NCBI GenBank assembly: GCA_026004615.1
Contig: BPJM01000003.1
Coordinates: 372,001 to 436,000, forward strand
DNA length: 64,000 bases
Direction: 5' to 3'
Source: Planctomycetota bacterium
GTDB lineage: Bacteria; Planctomycetota; J058; J103
Below the pieces are notes generated by a model. The model saw nothing but the letters and a program-made list of their open reading frames with translations, did no database searches and was not told where the DNA came from. Both the position numbers and the translations under genes were made by a program. Of this stretch, positions 16,958 to 24,985 are shown one piece after another (within the stretch, counting starts at the first letter, position 1; every line of letters begins with the position of its first letter).

Positions 16958-16963
16958 GGCGGC

Positions 16964-17722
16964 CTAGAGCTCCTCGAGCAGGTAGCGGTGCAGCCGCAGG
17001 TCCGCGGTCAGCTCGGGGTGGAAGGCGGCGAGCACCAGCCGCCGCCAGCGCACCAGCACCGGCTCGCCGCCGTGCCGGCCCAGCACCTCGACCTCCGGGC
17101 CGAGCGCCACGAAGCGGGGCGCGCGGATGAACACGCCCTCGAACCGCTCGGGCGGCGGCGCGGCCCGGGGCGACGGCTCCGCCGCGAGCCGCGCCGCGAA
17201 GGCGGCGAAGCTGCCCGCGAGCTCCACCGGCCCGCGGAACGAATCGAGCTGGCGGCCGTAGGCGTTGCGCTCCACCTCCACGGGCGCCAGCCCGAGCCGC
17301 ACCGGCTGGCGGCCGGTGCGCGGCCCGCCGCCGGCGGGCTCGCGCCCGAGCAGGATCGCCCCGGCGCAGGTGCCGAGGGCGGCCAGCTCGCCGCTGCCGA
17401 GCCGCGCGGCGAGCGCGGCGCCGAAGCCCTGCTGCTCCAGGAAGTGCGACAGCACGGTGGACTCCCCGCCCGGCAGGATCAGGTAGCGGAGTCCCTCGAG
17501 GTCCTCGGCGCGCCGCACCAGGCGCGGCTCCACCCCCAGCCGCGCGAGCGCCCGCGCATGCGCGGCGAACGAGCCCTGCACGGCGAGCACCCCGGCGGCC
17601 AGGGGCCGCTGCTGGCCCTCTGGCGGCGGGCCAGGGTCCGGAGCCGAGCCAGCCCCCGCCGGGGGCTGCGCCACCAGATCGCGCCGGCTGCACAGCGCGC
17701 CGGCGCGCGCGCCGCTCACCAT
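16964..17722 (-). CDS. pdxT: Pyridoxal 5'-phosphate synthase glutaminase subunit
   Basis: Glutamine amidotransferase that supplies ammonia to PdxS for de novo vitamin B6 synthesis. [12 protein letters not shown] marks the start of the fold, [13 protein letters not shown] the oxyanion region, [10 protein letters not shown] the nucleophilic Cys, and [12 protein letters not shown] the His-Glu pair. The ATG at 17722 overlaps the pdxS stop by 7 nt. This start gives about 43 residues before the conserved core, longer than usual, so a downstream start is possible. Adjacent pdxS confirms the assignment. Confidence 0.93.
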   Translation of the reverse strand: MVSGARAGALCSRRDLVAQPPAGAGSAPDPGPPPEGQQRPLAAGVLAVQGSFAAHARALARLGVEPRLVRRAEDLEGLRYLILPGGESTVLSHFLEQQGFGAALAARLGSGELAALGTCAGAILLGREPAGGGPRTGRQPVRLGLAPVEVERNAYGRQLDSFRGPVELAGSFAAFAARLAAEPSPRAAPPPERFEGVFIRAPRFVALGPEVEVLGRHGGEPVLVRWRRLVLAAFHPELTADLRLHRYLLEEL

Positions 17723-18618
17723 CCGCGTCCCGCCAGCAGTTCCTGGGGCTCCAGCCGCCGCACATCGAGCCCCGGCATCGGCGCCCCGCCCGCCATGCGC
17801 GCGGCCTCGAGCACCGCGGCCGGGTCCTGGTGGTGGGTGACGGCGTGCACGATGGCGCGCGCGCGCTGGGGCGGATCGGCGCTCTTGAAGATGCCCGAGC
17901 CGACGAAGACCGCCTCCGCGCCCAGCTGCATCATGAGCGCCGCATCGGCGGGGGTCGCCACCCCGCCGGCGGCGAAGTTGGGCACCGGCAGCCGCCCGCC
18001 CAGCTCCGCCACCTGGAGGTAGACCTCCACCGGGGCGCCGTCCGCCTTGGCGCGCGCGGCGATCTCCTCCTTGCGCAGCCCCACCAGCTGGCGCATCTCG
18101 CTCTGGATGCGGCGCAGGTGCCGCACCGCCTCGACGATGTTGCCGGTGCCGGCCTCGCCCTTGGTGCGGATCATGGCGGCGCCCTCCGCGATGCGGCGCG
18201 CCGCCTCGGCCAGGCACGTCGCCCCGCACACGAACGGCACCTGGAAGTCGTGCTTCCAGACGTGGCACATCTCATCGGCCGGGGTCAACACCTCGCTCTC
18301 GTCGACGAAGTCGACCCCCAGCTGCTCCAGGAGCTGCGCCTCGACGAAGTGGCCGATGCGGCACTTGGCCATGACGGGGATGGAGACCGCCCCGAGGATC
18401 TCCTCGATGATCGCCACCGCCGCCATGCGCGCCACCCCGCCCTCGCGCCGGATGTCGGCGGGCACGCGCTCCAGCGCCATCACCGCGGCGGCGCCGGCGT
18501 CCTCGGCGATGCGCGCCTGCTCGGCGTTCACCACGTCCATGATGACGCCGCCCTTGAGCATCTCGGCGAGCCCGACCTTGAGCTTGAAGTCGTAGGTCCT
18601 CAGCGGCGTACGTTCCAT
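17716..18618 (-). CDS. pdxS: Pyridoxal 5'-phosphate synthase subunit PdxS
   Basis: TIM-barrel enzyme that makes pyridoxal phosphate from ribose 5-phosphate, glyceraldehyde 3-phosphate and ammonia. At 300 residues it has the standard length. [17 protein letters not shown], the [17 protein letters not shown] segment, [15 protein letters not shown] (active-site lysine) and TKGEAGTGN (second lysine) are intact. It is the promoter-proximal gene of a six-gene operon continuing into the peptidase and two amidoligases. A good sigma70 promoter lies about 37-66 nt upstream. Confidence 0.97.
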   Translation of the reverse strand: MERTPLRTYDFKLKVGLAEMLKGGVIMDVVNAEQARIAEDAGAAAVMALERVPADIRREGGVARMAAVAIIEEILGAVSIPVMAKCRIGHFVEAQLLEQLGVDFVDESEVLTPADEMCHVWKHDFQVPFVCGATCLAEAARRIAEGAAMIRTKGEAGTGNIVEAVRHLRRIQSEMRQLVGLRKEEIAARAKADGAPVEVYLQVAELGGRLPVPNFAAGGVATPADAALMMQLGAEAVFVGSGIFKSADPPQRARAIVHAVTHHQDPAAVLEAARMAGGAPMPGLDVRRLEPQELLAGRGW

Positions 18619-18654
18619 CGCGCGACCTCACGAGCCGTTGCGCACAGAGGCTCG

Positions 18655-18684
18655 AGTATACGGCCGGCGGCATCGGAGCGTCAA
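18655..18684 (-). promoter_or_regulatory. Sigma70-type promoter of the pdxS operon
   Basis: On the minus strand, TTGACG (18684-18679) is separated by 18 nt from TATACT (18660-18655). Transcription would start near 18648, giving about a 30-nt leader to the pdxS ATG. Confidence 0.65.
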
Positions 18685-18707
18685 CGGCGCGGGTGCCCGG
18701 CGGCGTC

Positions 18708-18736
18708 TTTGCGCCCGGGCCGCGGGGGCGTATGCT
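18708..18736 (+). promoter_or_regulatory. Possible promoter of the oligopeptidase gene
   Basis: TTTGCG (18708-18713), 17-nt spacer, TATGCT (18731-18736), divergent from the pdxS promoter. The -35 element is weak. The leader would be about 45 nt. Confidence 0.35.
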
Positions 18737-18785
18737 CTGGCGGCGCGGCGGGGCGGGGGCTTCGCCGAGGGGGAGGGCCAGCCAC

Positions 18786-21125
18786 ATGGCGGGCGGTCCG
18801 GCTCACGGGGCGGCGGTTGGGGCGAGGCGGCTGGCGCCCTGGTGCGCAGCCGTGGTCGGAGCGGCCTGCGGGCTCTTGGGGCTGTGCTCCGCGGGGGGGG
18901 CGCTGGCGCAGGCCGGCCCCGGGGCGCCGCCGGCGGCCCCGCGCGCAGGGCCGCGGCCGGCCACCCCCACGGCTGCCCCCGCGCTCGCCCCGCCGCTGGC
19001 CGAGCCGCGCCCGGTCACCCTGAGCGCGCACGGCCGGGTGCGGACCGATCCGTATGCCTGGCTGCGCAATCGCGACGACCCGGCGGTGCTCGCCTACCTG
19101 GAGGCGGAGAACCGGTACGCCGAGGCGTTCATGCAGCCGCACACCGCGCTGCTCGAGCGGCTCTACCAGGAGATGCTCGCCCGCATCGAGCAGGACGACG
19201 AGACGGTGCCCTACCGGCACGGGCCGTACCTGTACTGGTCGCGCTGGGAGGCGGGCAAGCAGTACCCGGTGCACCTGCGCCGGCGGGCCGACAGCGCCGA
19301 GGCGCCGCCCGAGACCGTGCTCGACGAGAACGCGCTCGCCGACGGCAGCGAGTACCTGGCGGTGGGCACCCTCGCGCCCAGCCCCGACCACCGCCTGCTC
19401 GCCTACACCGTCGATGTGCGCGGCGACGAGCGGTACGAGCTGCGGGTGCGCGAACTGCCGGCAGGGCGCGAGCTGCCGGTGGGGATCAGCGAGGTGGCCG
19501 AGGTGGTGTGGGCCAGCGACAGCCGCACGCTCTACTACACGGTGCTCGATGCGGCGCATCGGCCCTACCGCGTCATGGCCCACACGCTCGGCGCACCGGC
19601 CGGCGGGGACCGGCTGGTGTACGAGGAGCGGGATCCCGCGTTCTACCTGGACCTGGAGCGCACGCGCAGCGGCCGCTTCATCGTGCTGAGCGCCCAGAGT
19701 GCGGACACCACCGAGCTGTGGCTGCTCGACGCGCAGGCGCCGCGGGCGCTGCCGTTCCCGGTCACCGGGCGGCGCAAGGGGGTGGAGTGCGCGCTCGCGC
19801 ACCAGGGCGAGCAGCTGTATCTGCTCACCAACGCGGACGGGGCGTTCAACTTCAAGCTGCTGCGGGCGCCCTTGGCGGAGCTGTGGCCCGCCGCCCGCCA
19901 GGAGTCCCCAGGCAACGGCGCGCCGCCGGTCCGCTGGCAGGAGGTCATCCCGCACCGGCCCGAGGTGCTGCTGGAGCGGCTGGAGGCGTTCGCGCGCCAC
20001 CTGGTGGTGCTGGAGCGGCAGGCGGGACAGCTCCAGGTGCGCGTGCTCCAGACCGGCCCCGCTCCGGCGGTGGGCGGCAAGAGCGGAGGCGAGGGGGCGC
20101 CCGGCGGCGAGCCGCCGCCGGTGGCCGAACACCGGGTGCGCTTCGACGAGCCGTGCTACACGGTCGGCTTCGGGCCGAACCCGGAGTACGACACCGAGGT
20201 GGTGCGGCTGGAGTACACCTCCCTCACCACGCCCGAGACCGTCTACGACTACGACCTGGCGCGGCGGCGGCTGGTGCTGCGCAAGCGGCGGCGGGTGCCG
20301 GGCTACGATCCGGCGCGGTATGTGGCCGAGCGGCTGTGGGCGCGCGCGCCCGACGGGGTCGAGGTGCCGGTCTCGCTGGTGCGCCGGCGCGATCGCGACC
20401 CGCACGGCCGCGGGCCGCTGTATCTCTACGGCTACGGCGCCTACGGCATCCCGAGCGATCCCTGGTTCAGCGCCGCGCGGCTGAGCCTGCTCGAGCGCGG
20501 CTTCGCCTTCGCCATCGCGCACGTGCGGGGCGGGGGCGAGCTGGGCCGGCGCTGGTACGAGGCGGGCAAGCTTGAGCACAAACCGAACACCTTCACCGAT
20601 TTCATCGCCTGCGCCGAGGAGCTGATCGCCCGGCGGTACACGCGGCCCGAGCGGCTCGTCATCGCGGGCGGCAGCGCCGGGGGGCTGTTGATCGGGGCGG
20701 TGCTCAACCTGCGGCCCGAGCTGTTCGGCGCTGCGGTGGCCGAGGTGCCGTTCGTGGACGTGCTCGACACGATGTCGGACCCGAGCCTGCCGCTCACCGT
20801 CACCGAATACGACGAGTGGGGCGATCCGCTGGCGGATCCGCAGACCTACGACCGGATCGCCGCCTTCTCGCCGTACGACAACGTGCGGCCGCAGCGCTAT
20901 CCGCCGCTGCTGGTGACCGCGGGGCTGCACGACCCGCGCGTGGGCTACTGGGAGGCGGCCAAGTGGGTGGCGCGGCTGCGCGCGACCAGACAGGGCGAGC
21001 AGCCGCTGCTGCTGCGCGTGGACATGGGGACGGGGCACCTGGGGGCCTCGGGCCGCTTCGATGCGCTGCGCGAGCAGGCCTTCGAGTACGCCTTCGTGCT
21101 GGTGGTGCTGGGGCTCGGGGACTGA
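18786..21125 (+). CDS. ptrB: Oligopeptidase B (prolyl oligopeptidase family, S9A), apparently exported
   Basis: Serine peptidase that cleaves short peptides after basic residues. This start (ATG behind GGGGGAGGG) gives 779 residues: a hydrophobic signal-like segment (about 12-45), a Pro/Ala linker, an N-terminal beta-propeller, and a C-terminal alpha/beta-hydrolase domain. The catalytic Ser is in GGSAGGLL, Asp in TAGLHDPRVGYWEAAKW and His in GTGHLGASGRFD; the HDPRV-YW-AKW wording is diagnostic of oligopeptidase B. Classical oligopeptidase B is cytoplasmic, so the leader suggests a periplasmic form. A Gly/Pro-rich insert lies near residues 425-450. Confidence 0.9.
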   Translation: MAGGPAHGAAVGARRLAPWCAAVVGAACGLLGLCSAGGALAQAGPGAPPAAPRAGPRPATPTAAPALAPPLAEPRPVTLSAHGRVRTDPYAWLRNRDDPAVLAYLEAENRYAEAFMQPHTALLERLYQEMLARIEQDDETVPYRHGPYLYWSRWEAGKQYPVHLRRRADSAEAPPETVLDENALADGSEYLAVGTLAPSPDHRLLAYTVDVRGDERYELRVRELPAGRELPVGISEVAEVVWASDSRTLYYTVLDAAHRPYRVMAHTLGAPAGGDRLVYEERDPAFYLDLERTRSGRFIVLSAQSADTTELWLLDAQAPRALPFPVTGRRKGVECALAHQGEQLYLLTNADGAFNFKLLRAPLAELWPAARQESPGNGAPPVRWQEVIPHRPEVLLERLEAFARHLVVLERQAGQLQVRVLQTGPAPAVGGKSGGEGAPGGEPPPVAEHRVRFDEPCYTVGFGPNPEYDTEVVRLEYTSLTTPETVYDYDLARRRLVLRKRRRVPGYDPARYVAERLWARAPDGVEVPVSLVRRRDRDPHGRGPLYLYGYGAYGIPSDPWFSAARLSLLERGFAFAIAHVRGGGELGRRWYEAGKLEHKPNTFTDFIACAEELIARRYTRPERLVIAGGSAGGLLIGAVLNLRPELFGAAVAEVPFVDVLDTMSDPSLPLTVTEYDEWGDPLADPQTYDRIAAFSPYDNVRPQRYPPLLVTAGLHDPRVGYWEAAKWVARLRATRQGEQPLLLRVDMGTGHLGASGRFDALREQAFEYAFVLVVLGLGD

Positions 21126-21209
21126 GGGCCGCCGGGCCGGCCGCGGCCAGGAGCGCCGGGTGCGTGGCGCGCGGCGCCACGCCGGCACGGGCGAGGGAGG
21201 GAGGCGATC

Positions 21210-22181
21210 ATGCGGGTGCTGCTCGTCGGCGCGGGCGCGGTCGGACAGGTCTACGGGCGGCATCTGGCGCTCGGCGGCGCCGAGGTCTCCTTCCTGCTCA
21301 AGCCGAAGCACCTCGAGGCGGCGCGGCGCGGCTTCGCCATGTATCCGTACAACGACCGCCGCCACCGCACCGAGCCGGTGCGGTTTGCGTGCTTCGGGGT
21401 GCTGGGCAGCATGAGCGAGGTGCGGGCCGGGCGCTGGGATCAGGTCTGGCTGTGCGTCTCCTCCGACGCGCTGCGCGCGGGCGGCTGGTTTGCGGAGCTG
21501 CTGGAGGCGATCGGCGGGGCGGCGGTGGTGACGCTGCAGGTCGGGCTCGGCGATGCCGAGTGGGTGGCGGAGCGCGCCGGGGCCGAGCGCGTGCTGTTCG
21601 GGCTGATCACCTTTCTGGCCTGGCCGGGGCCGCTCGGCGGCGAAGGGCTGCCCGAGCCGGGGATCTGCTACTGGGTGCCGCCGCTGGTGCCGACGCTGCT
21701 CCAGGGGCCGGCGCCGCCGGTCGCGGCCGCGCTCGGGGCGCTGCGGCGCGGGGGGCTGCCGGCGCGGGCGGCGCGCGGGGTGGTGCAGCAGGCGGCGCTG
21801 TCGGCGGCGATGGTCAGCACCGGCGTCGCGGCGCTGGAGCTGGCGGGCTGGCGGTTCGGCGCGCTGGTGCGGGGGCCGTGGCTCGGGCTCGGCCGGCGCG
21901 CGGCGCGCGAGGCGGTGGCGATCGCGGCCGGGTATTACGGGCGGCGGCCGCCGCGGCTCGTGCCGCAGCTGTTCCAGCCGTGGCTGGTGCGGGCGCTCAT
22001 GCCGCTGGTGCGCTGGGTCGTGCCCTTCGACATGGAGCGCTACCTCCAGGTGCACTTCAGCAAGGTCGGCCGGCAGACCCGCCAGCACCTGGAGCGCCTG
22101 ATCGCGGAGGGCCGCCGCCAGGGCCTGCCGGCCGGCGCGCTCCAAGAGCTGCACCGCCGGCTCGGCCCGCCCGCCCGCTGA
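21210..22181 (+). CDS. Ketopantoate reductase (PanE/ApbA) family protein
   Basis: A 323-residue NAD(P)H-binding protein. Residues 5-12 (LVGAGAVG) form the Rossmann loop, followed by LALGGAEVSFLLKPKHLEAARRG split around the second strand, as in ketopantoate reductases. The C-terminal half is helical and contains VVQQAALSAAMVSTGVAALE, where the family normally has a K-x4-N catalytic pair; I cannot see a clear lysine there, so the substrate may differ from ketopantoate. It starts 85 nt after the oligopeptidase with a GGGAGGGAGG ribosome-binding site. Confidence 0.75.
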   Translation: MRVLLVGAGAVGQVYGRHLALGGAEVSFLLKPKHLEAARRGFAMYPYNDRRHRTEPVRFACFGVLGSMSEVRAGRWDQVWLCVSSDALRAGGWFAELLEAIGGAAVVTLQVGLGDAEWVAERAGAERVLFGLITFLAWPGPLGGEGLPEPGICYWVPPLVPTLLQGPAPPVAAALGALRRGGLPARAARGVVQQAALSAAMVSTGVAALELAGWRFGALVRGPWLGLGRRAAREAVAIAAGYYGRRPPRLVPQLFQPWLVRALMPLVRWVVPFDMERYLQVHFSKVGRQTRQHLERLIAEGRRQGLPAGALQELHRRLGPPAR

Positions 22182-22209
22182 GCCCGGCGCCCGCCCGGCG
22201 CGGGGGCTC
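22180..22209. terminator. Hairpin between convergent genes
   Basis: GAGCCC (22180-22185) pairs with GGGCTC (22204-22209), with an inner GCGCC/GGCGC pairing. It overlaps the ketopantoate reductase-like stop and lies 20 nt from the facing endonuclease III stop, so it may serve both. Confidence 0.4.
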
Positions 22210-22229
22210 GTAGTACGGCCGCAGCGCGG

Positions 22230-22928
22230 CTAGCCGGCGCGGCGGGATCCGGTGCGGGTGCGCCGGCGCGGCCGCGCGCGCCGGGCGGCCTCGTGGCGGC
22301 CGCGGCGGCGGGGCGCGGCCCAGCTGCAGATGGGGCAGCGCGCGGGATCGTGGCCGCGCGCCGGGCAGTGCTCGCGGCCGAACAGGATCATCTGGAGATG
22401 GCGCTTGCCCCACTGCTCGGGCGGAAAGAGTTTCTTGAGATCGCGCTCGGTCCGCTCGCGGCTGCGGCCCGCGCTCAGACCCCAGCGCGCCGCCAGCCGG
22501 TGGATGTGGGTGTCGACCGGGAAGGCCGGCTCGCCGAACGCCTGCACCATCACCACCGAGGCCGTCTTGTGCCCCACTCCGGGCAGCCGCTCGAGCGCCG
22601 CGAGATCGCGCGGCACCTGTCCGGCGTGCTCGCGCACGAGCCGCTCGGCCATCGCCTTGAGGTGCCGGGCCTTGGTCGGCGCCAGGCCCACCTGGCGGAT
22701 CAGCTCCTGGATCTCGGCCAGCTGCAGGCGCGCGAGCGAGGCGGCGTCGGGGGCGCGGGCGAACAGCCGCGGGGTGATCTCGTTGACCTTCTTGTCGGTG
22801 CTCTGCGCGCTGAGCACGACCGCGACCAGCAGCGTGAAGGGGTCGCGGTGGCGCAGGGGCACGGCGGGTTCCGGGTAGAGGGTATCGAGGATCTGCGCGA
22901 TGCGCTGGACCTTGTCCGCCCGCCTCAC
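22230..22928 (-). CDS. nth: Endonuclease III-family DNA glycosylase/AP lyase
   Basis: Base-excision repair enzyme removing oxidised pyrimidines. With the GTG start at 22928, behind GAGGGAGG, it is 232 residues. Conserved points: LLVAVVLSAQSTDKKVN, the helix-hairpin-helix LPGVGHKTASVV with the catalytic Lys, and FPVDTHIHRL with the catalytic Asp. The C-terminal iron-sulphur region reads C-x9-C-x2-C (from EHCPARGHD to CPICSW) and lacks the fourth cysteine of the classical C-x6-C-x2-C-x5-C pattern. A basic tail follows. It is convergent with the reductase-like gene. Confidence 0.88.
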   Translation of the reverse strand: MRRADKVQRIAQILDTLYPEPAVPLRHRDPFTLLVAVVLSAQSTDKKVNEITPRLFARAPDAASLARLQLAEIQELIRQVGLAPTKARHLKAMAERLVREHAGQVPRDLAALERLPGVGHKTASVVMVQAFGEPAFPVDTHIHRLAARWGLSAGRSRERTERDLKKLFPPEQWGKRHLQMILFGREHCPARGHDPARCPICSWAAPRRRGRHEAARRARPRRRTRTGSRRAG

Positions 22929-23315
22929 CGCTCGCCCTGGCCTCCCTCGCCACCCGGCCGCGCCGTCTGCGCGCTCGGCGCGCTCGCCCTCGGAGCGGCC
23001 GTGCCCGCCGGCTGCGGGATCCGGCCCGGCCCGGGCGGGCGCTGCCCAATGTAGGCGAAAGCGGCGGCCCCGCAACACTGGCATCCAGAAACCCAGAGGC
23101 GTTATGCCTTGTACAACATGAACACATACACCGTTTCTTGCCGACCGTGGGCCCGGGCTCTGCACGGCAAGCGGCCCGCAGCGCTCGCCGGCCCGGGGCT
23201 CAAGCCGATCCGTGCGACCCCGATGCGAGCGAGCCGCGGCGTGACACACTCCGTCACTCGGTCCAGGTATGGCGGTTGCTAGAGGCCCGCGCGTCTCGGG
23301 GGGAGGGATCGGGCG
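22929..23315. other. Divergent intergenic region between nth and the DCC-family gene
   Basis: Apart from the two 5' ends, no gene is supported here. Positions 23085-23140 are strikingly A+T-rich for this genome and include the palindrome TTGTACAA. GTGAC/GTCAC (7-nt gap) lies near 23240-23260. This is the most probable place for divergent promoters, but no clear -35/-10 pair can be named. Confidence 0.4.
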
Positions 23316-24044
23316 GTGTGGAGCCAGGAGCGGATCGGGGCGGAGTGCGGGGGCGGCGGGATCGGATGCGCGCAGGCGGGGGATTCCGGGCCGTGCAGGC
23401 TCGGCGAGCCCGAGCCACCGCGCGTCCAGCAGCGCCTGCAGTCGGGACGCCGAGCGGCGGCGCCGGCGCCGCCGCCGCCGCGGGCGACTGCCCACCGCCC
23501 CGAGCTCGCTGCCGCCCCCTGCCCGGCGCTGCCCGGCGCCGACGCCACCCCGGCCGCCGGCCACCGCCCGGCGCTGCGGCTGCACTCGGCAGGGGCCGCG
23601 GCGAGGGGGCTGCCGGACACGCCAGCGCACCGCCACCTGGTGCTCTACGACGGCATGTGCGGGTTCTGCGCGCAGCTGCTCGATGCGCTGCTCGGCCGCG
23701 AGCGGCGCGAGGCGCTGGTGTTCGCAGCCCTGCAGAGCGATCTGGCGGTGCGGGTGCTGGCGCGCCACCACCTCTACCCGGAGCCGGTCGACATGCTGTA
23801 TGTGGTGCTCGACTACCAGGGGCCCGGCGAGCGGCTGCTCAGCCGTGCCGAGGCGCTCGGCTACGTGCTGCGACAGCTGGGCTGGCGCGGGCGGCTGGCG
23901 GCGGGTCTGCTCGGGGCGCTGCCCGCGGGGCTGCGCGGCGGGCTGTACCGCCGCTTCGCCAGCCGGCGCCACCACCGCTTCGGCCGCTTCAGCATGCGGC
24001 TGGTGCCGGGCCCGCAGTACCGCCATCTGTTCCTCGACCTCTGA
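23316..24044 (+). CDS. DCC-family (DUF393) thiol-disulfide oxidoreductase-like protein
   Basis: The C-terminal 140 residues form a DUF393/DCC domain: LVLYDGMCGFCAQLLDALL has the family CxxC with YDG before it, then FAALQSDLAVRVLARH, VDMLYVVLDYQG and a Gly/Arg-rich end. The GTG at 23316 follows GGGGGAGGG at good spacing and gives 242 residues, of which the first 100 are low-complexity Ala/Pro/Arg. No better internal start was found, so the extension may be real or the start may be wrong. Domain function is assumed to be redox; no partner is nearby. Confidence 0.75.
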   Translation: MWSQERIGAECGGGGIGCAQAGDSGPCRLGEPEPPRVQQRLQSGRRAAAPAPPPPRATAHRPELAAAPCPALPGADATPAAGHRPALRLHSAGAAARGLPDTPAHRHLVLYDGMCGFCAQLLDALLGRERREALVFAALQSDLAVRVLARHHLYPEPVDMLYVVLDYQGPGERLLSRAEALGYVLRQLGWRGRLAAGLLGALPAGLRGGLYRRFASRRHHRFGRFSMRLVPGPQYRHLFLDL

Positions 24045-24211
24045 GCCGGCCGGCGCGCCGGTGCACCCCCGCCCCCAGTCCGGCAGCGCCCCCCGCGCGG
24101 CGCGAATGCACCCGCGGCCCCGGCGTCCAACTGCCGCGGCCTCCCGCGCGTAGACAGGGCGTACGCTGCGGCGCCGACGCCGCGCCATTCGTTGCGTTCG
24201 GGGGAGATACC

Positions 24212-24826
24212 ATGACCCGCAGAGTCGCGATCCACGCCGCCGCCACCCTGCTGGCGCTGGGGCTCGCCGCGCCCGCGCGCGCGCAGGGCGGACCCATGCC
24301 GACGCCGGCCGAGATCGAGCGGCGCATCAAGCAGGAGATCGAGCGGTTGCCCAGCGCCACCGCCACGAACGACGCGCTCGCGATCCGCTACAAGCAGGTG
24401 CCGACCGATCCCAAGGAGGTGATCCGGCGCGCCGTCGCCGCCGGCCAGCTGCCGCCGGGGATCGACCCCGACCAGGCGGTGCAGCAGTTCCTGCCGGTGG
24501 CGCGCCCCTACATCGAGAAGGCGATGGGCGAGATCGGCACCGTCAAGGTCCTGCGGCCGCTCGCCTACCGGTCCCAGAAGCTGCCGGCCGGCGAGTACGT
24601 CTTCGGGCTGCTCATGCAGGGCGTGCAGCCGATCGGCATCCGGATCGCGGATGCGCGCACCGGCGCCGAGCTGCGCATCCCGCTGCGCTCCGGCCGCGCC
24701 GCCGAGCCCCATCCGGTGCTGCTGGTGGAACTCGACCCGAGCCGTAGCGGCGGCAAGCCGGCGCACGAGGTGCGGATCGGGTTTGACCGCCTGGAGGGCA
24801 GGGCCGGCAAGTTGCTCGAGCAGTGA
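24212..24826 (+). CDS. Secreted protein of unknown function
   Basis: A 204-residue protein with a clear signal peptide (hydrophobic residues 8-20, cleavage after PARA). The mature part begins with a charged helix containing AEIERRIKQEIERLPS, then a helical middle, and ends in a beta-rich half containing EYVFGLLMQGVQPIGIRI and HEVRIGFDRLEG. No cysteines or catalytic pattern are seen, and I do not recognise the family. The ATG follows GGGGGAGA at good spacing. It is followed directly by a hairpin, so it is probably transcribed alone. Confidence 0.75.
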   Translation: MTRRVAIHAAATLLALGLAAPARAQGGPMPTPAEIERRIKQEIERLPSATATNDALAIRYKQVPTDPKEVIRRAVAAGQLPPGIDPDQAVQQFLPVARPYIEKAMGEIGTVKVLRPLAYRSQKLPAGEYVFGLLMQGVQPIGIRIADARTGAELRIPLRSGRAAEPHPVLLVELDPSRSGGKPAHEVRIGFDRLEGRAGKLLEQ

Positions 24827-24844
24827 CCGGCCGCGGGGGGCCGG
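24827..24844 (+). terminator. Hairpin after the secreted protein gene
   Basis: CCGGCC (24827-24832) and GGCCGG (24839-24844) with a 6-nt loop, starting at the base after the stop codon. There is no T-run. Confidence 0.35.
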
Positions 24845-24872
24845 CGCCGCGCCGCCACCCGCGCTCGTCCAA

Positions 24873-24886
24873 CCCGCACGTGCGGG
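24873..24886. promoter_or_regulatory. 14-bp palindrome upstream of the response-regulator promoter
   Basis: CCCGCACGTGCGGG is a perfect palindrome ending 13 nt before the -35 box. Its position suits an activator or dimeric regulator site. Confidence 0.4.
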
Positions 24887-24899
24887 AAGGGATGCGTCT

Positions 24900-24929
24900 T
24901 TGACAGTAGGTCGCGCCCGCGCGTATAAT
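24900..24929 (+). promoter_or_regulatory. Perfect-consensus sigma70 promoter
   Basis: TTGACA (24900-24905), an 18-nt spacer and TATAAT (24924-24929) match both consensus hexamers exactly, a rarity in such G+C-rich DNA. It drives the response regulator, with a leader of about 50 nt. Confidence 0.85.
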
Positions 24930-24985
24930 CGCGCCGCGACACCGGGTGGCTGGCACGGCGCTGGCGCTCGCGGGAGGCAGCTGCG

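Noticed and set aside
18681-22154. An 1157-codon minus-strand open frame opposite oligopeptidase B and the reductase-like gene
   Set aside because: Its composition is that of an antisense shadow and it contains no recognisable domain; the plus-strand genes have complete catalytic motifs.
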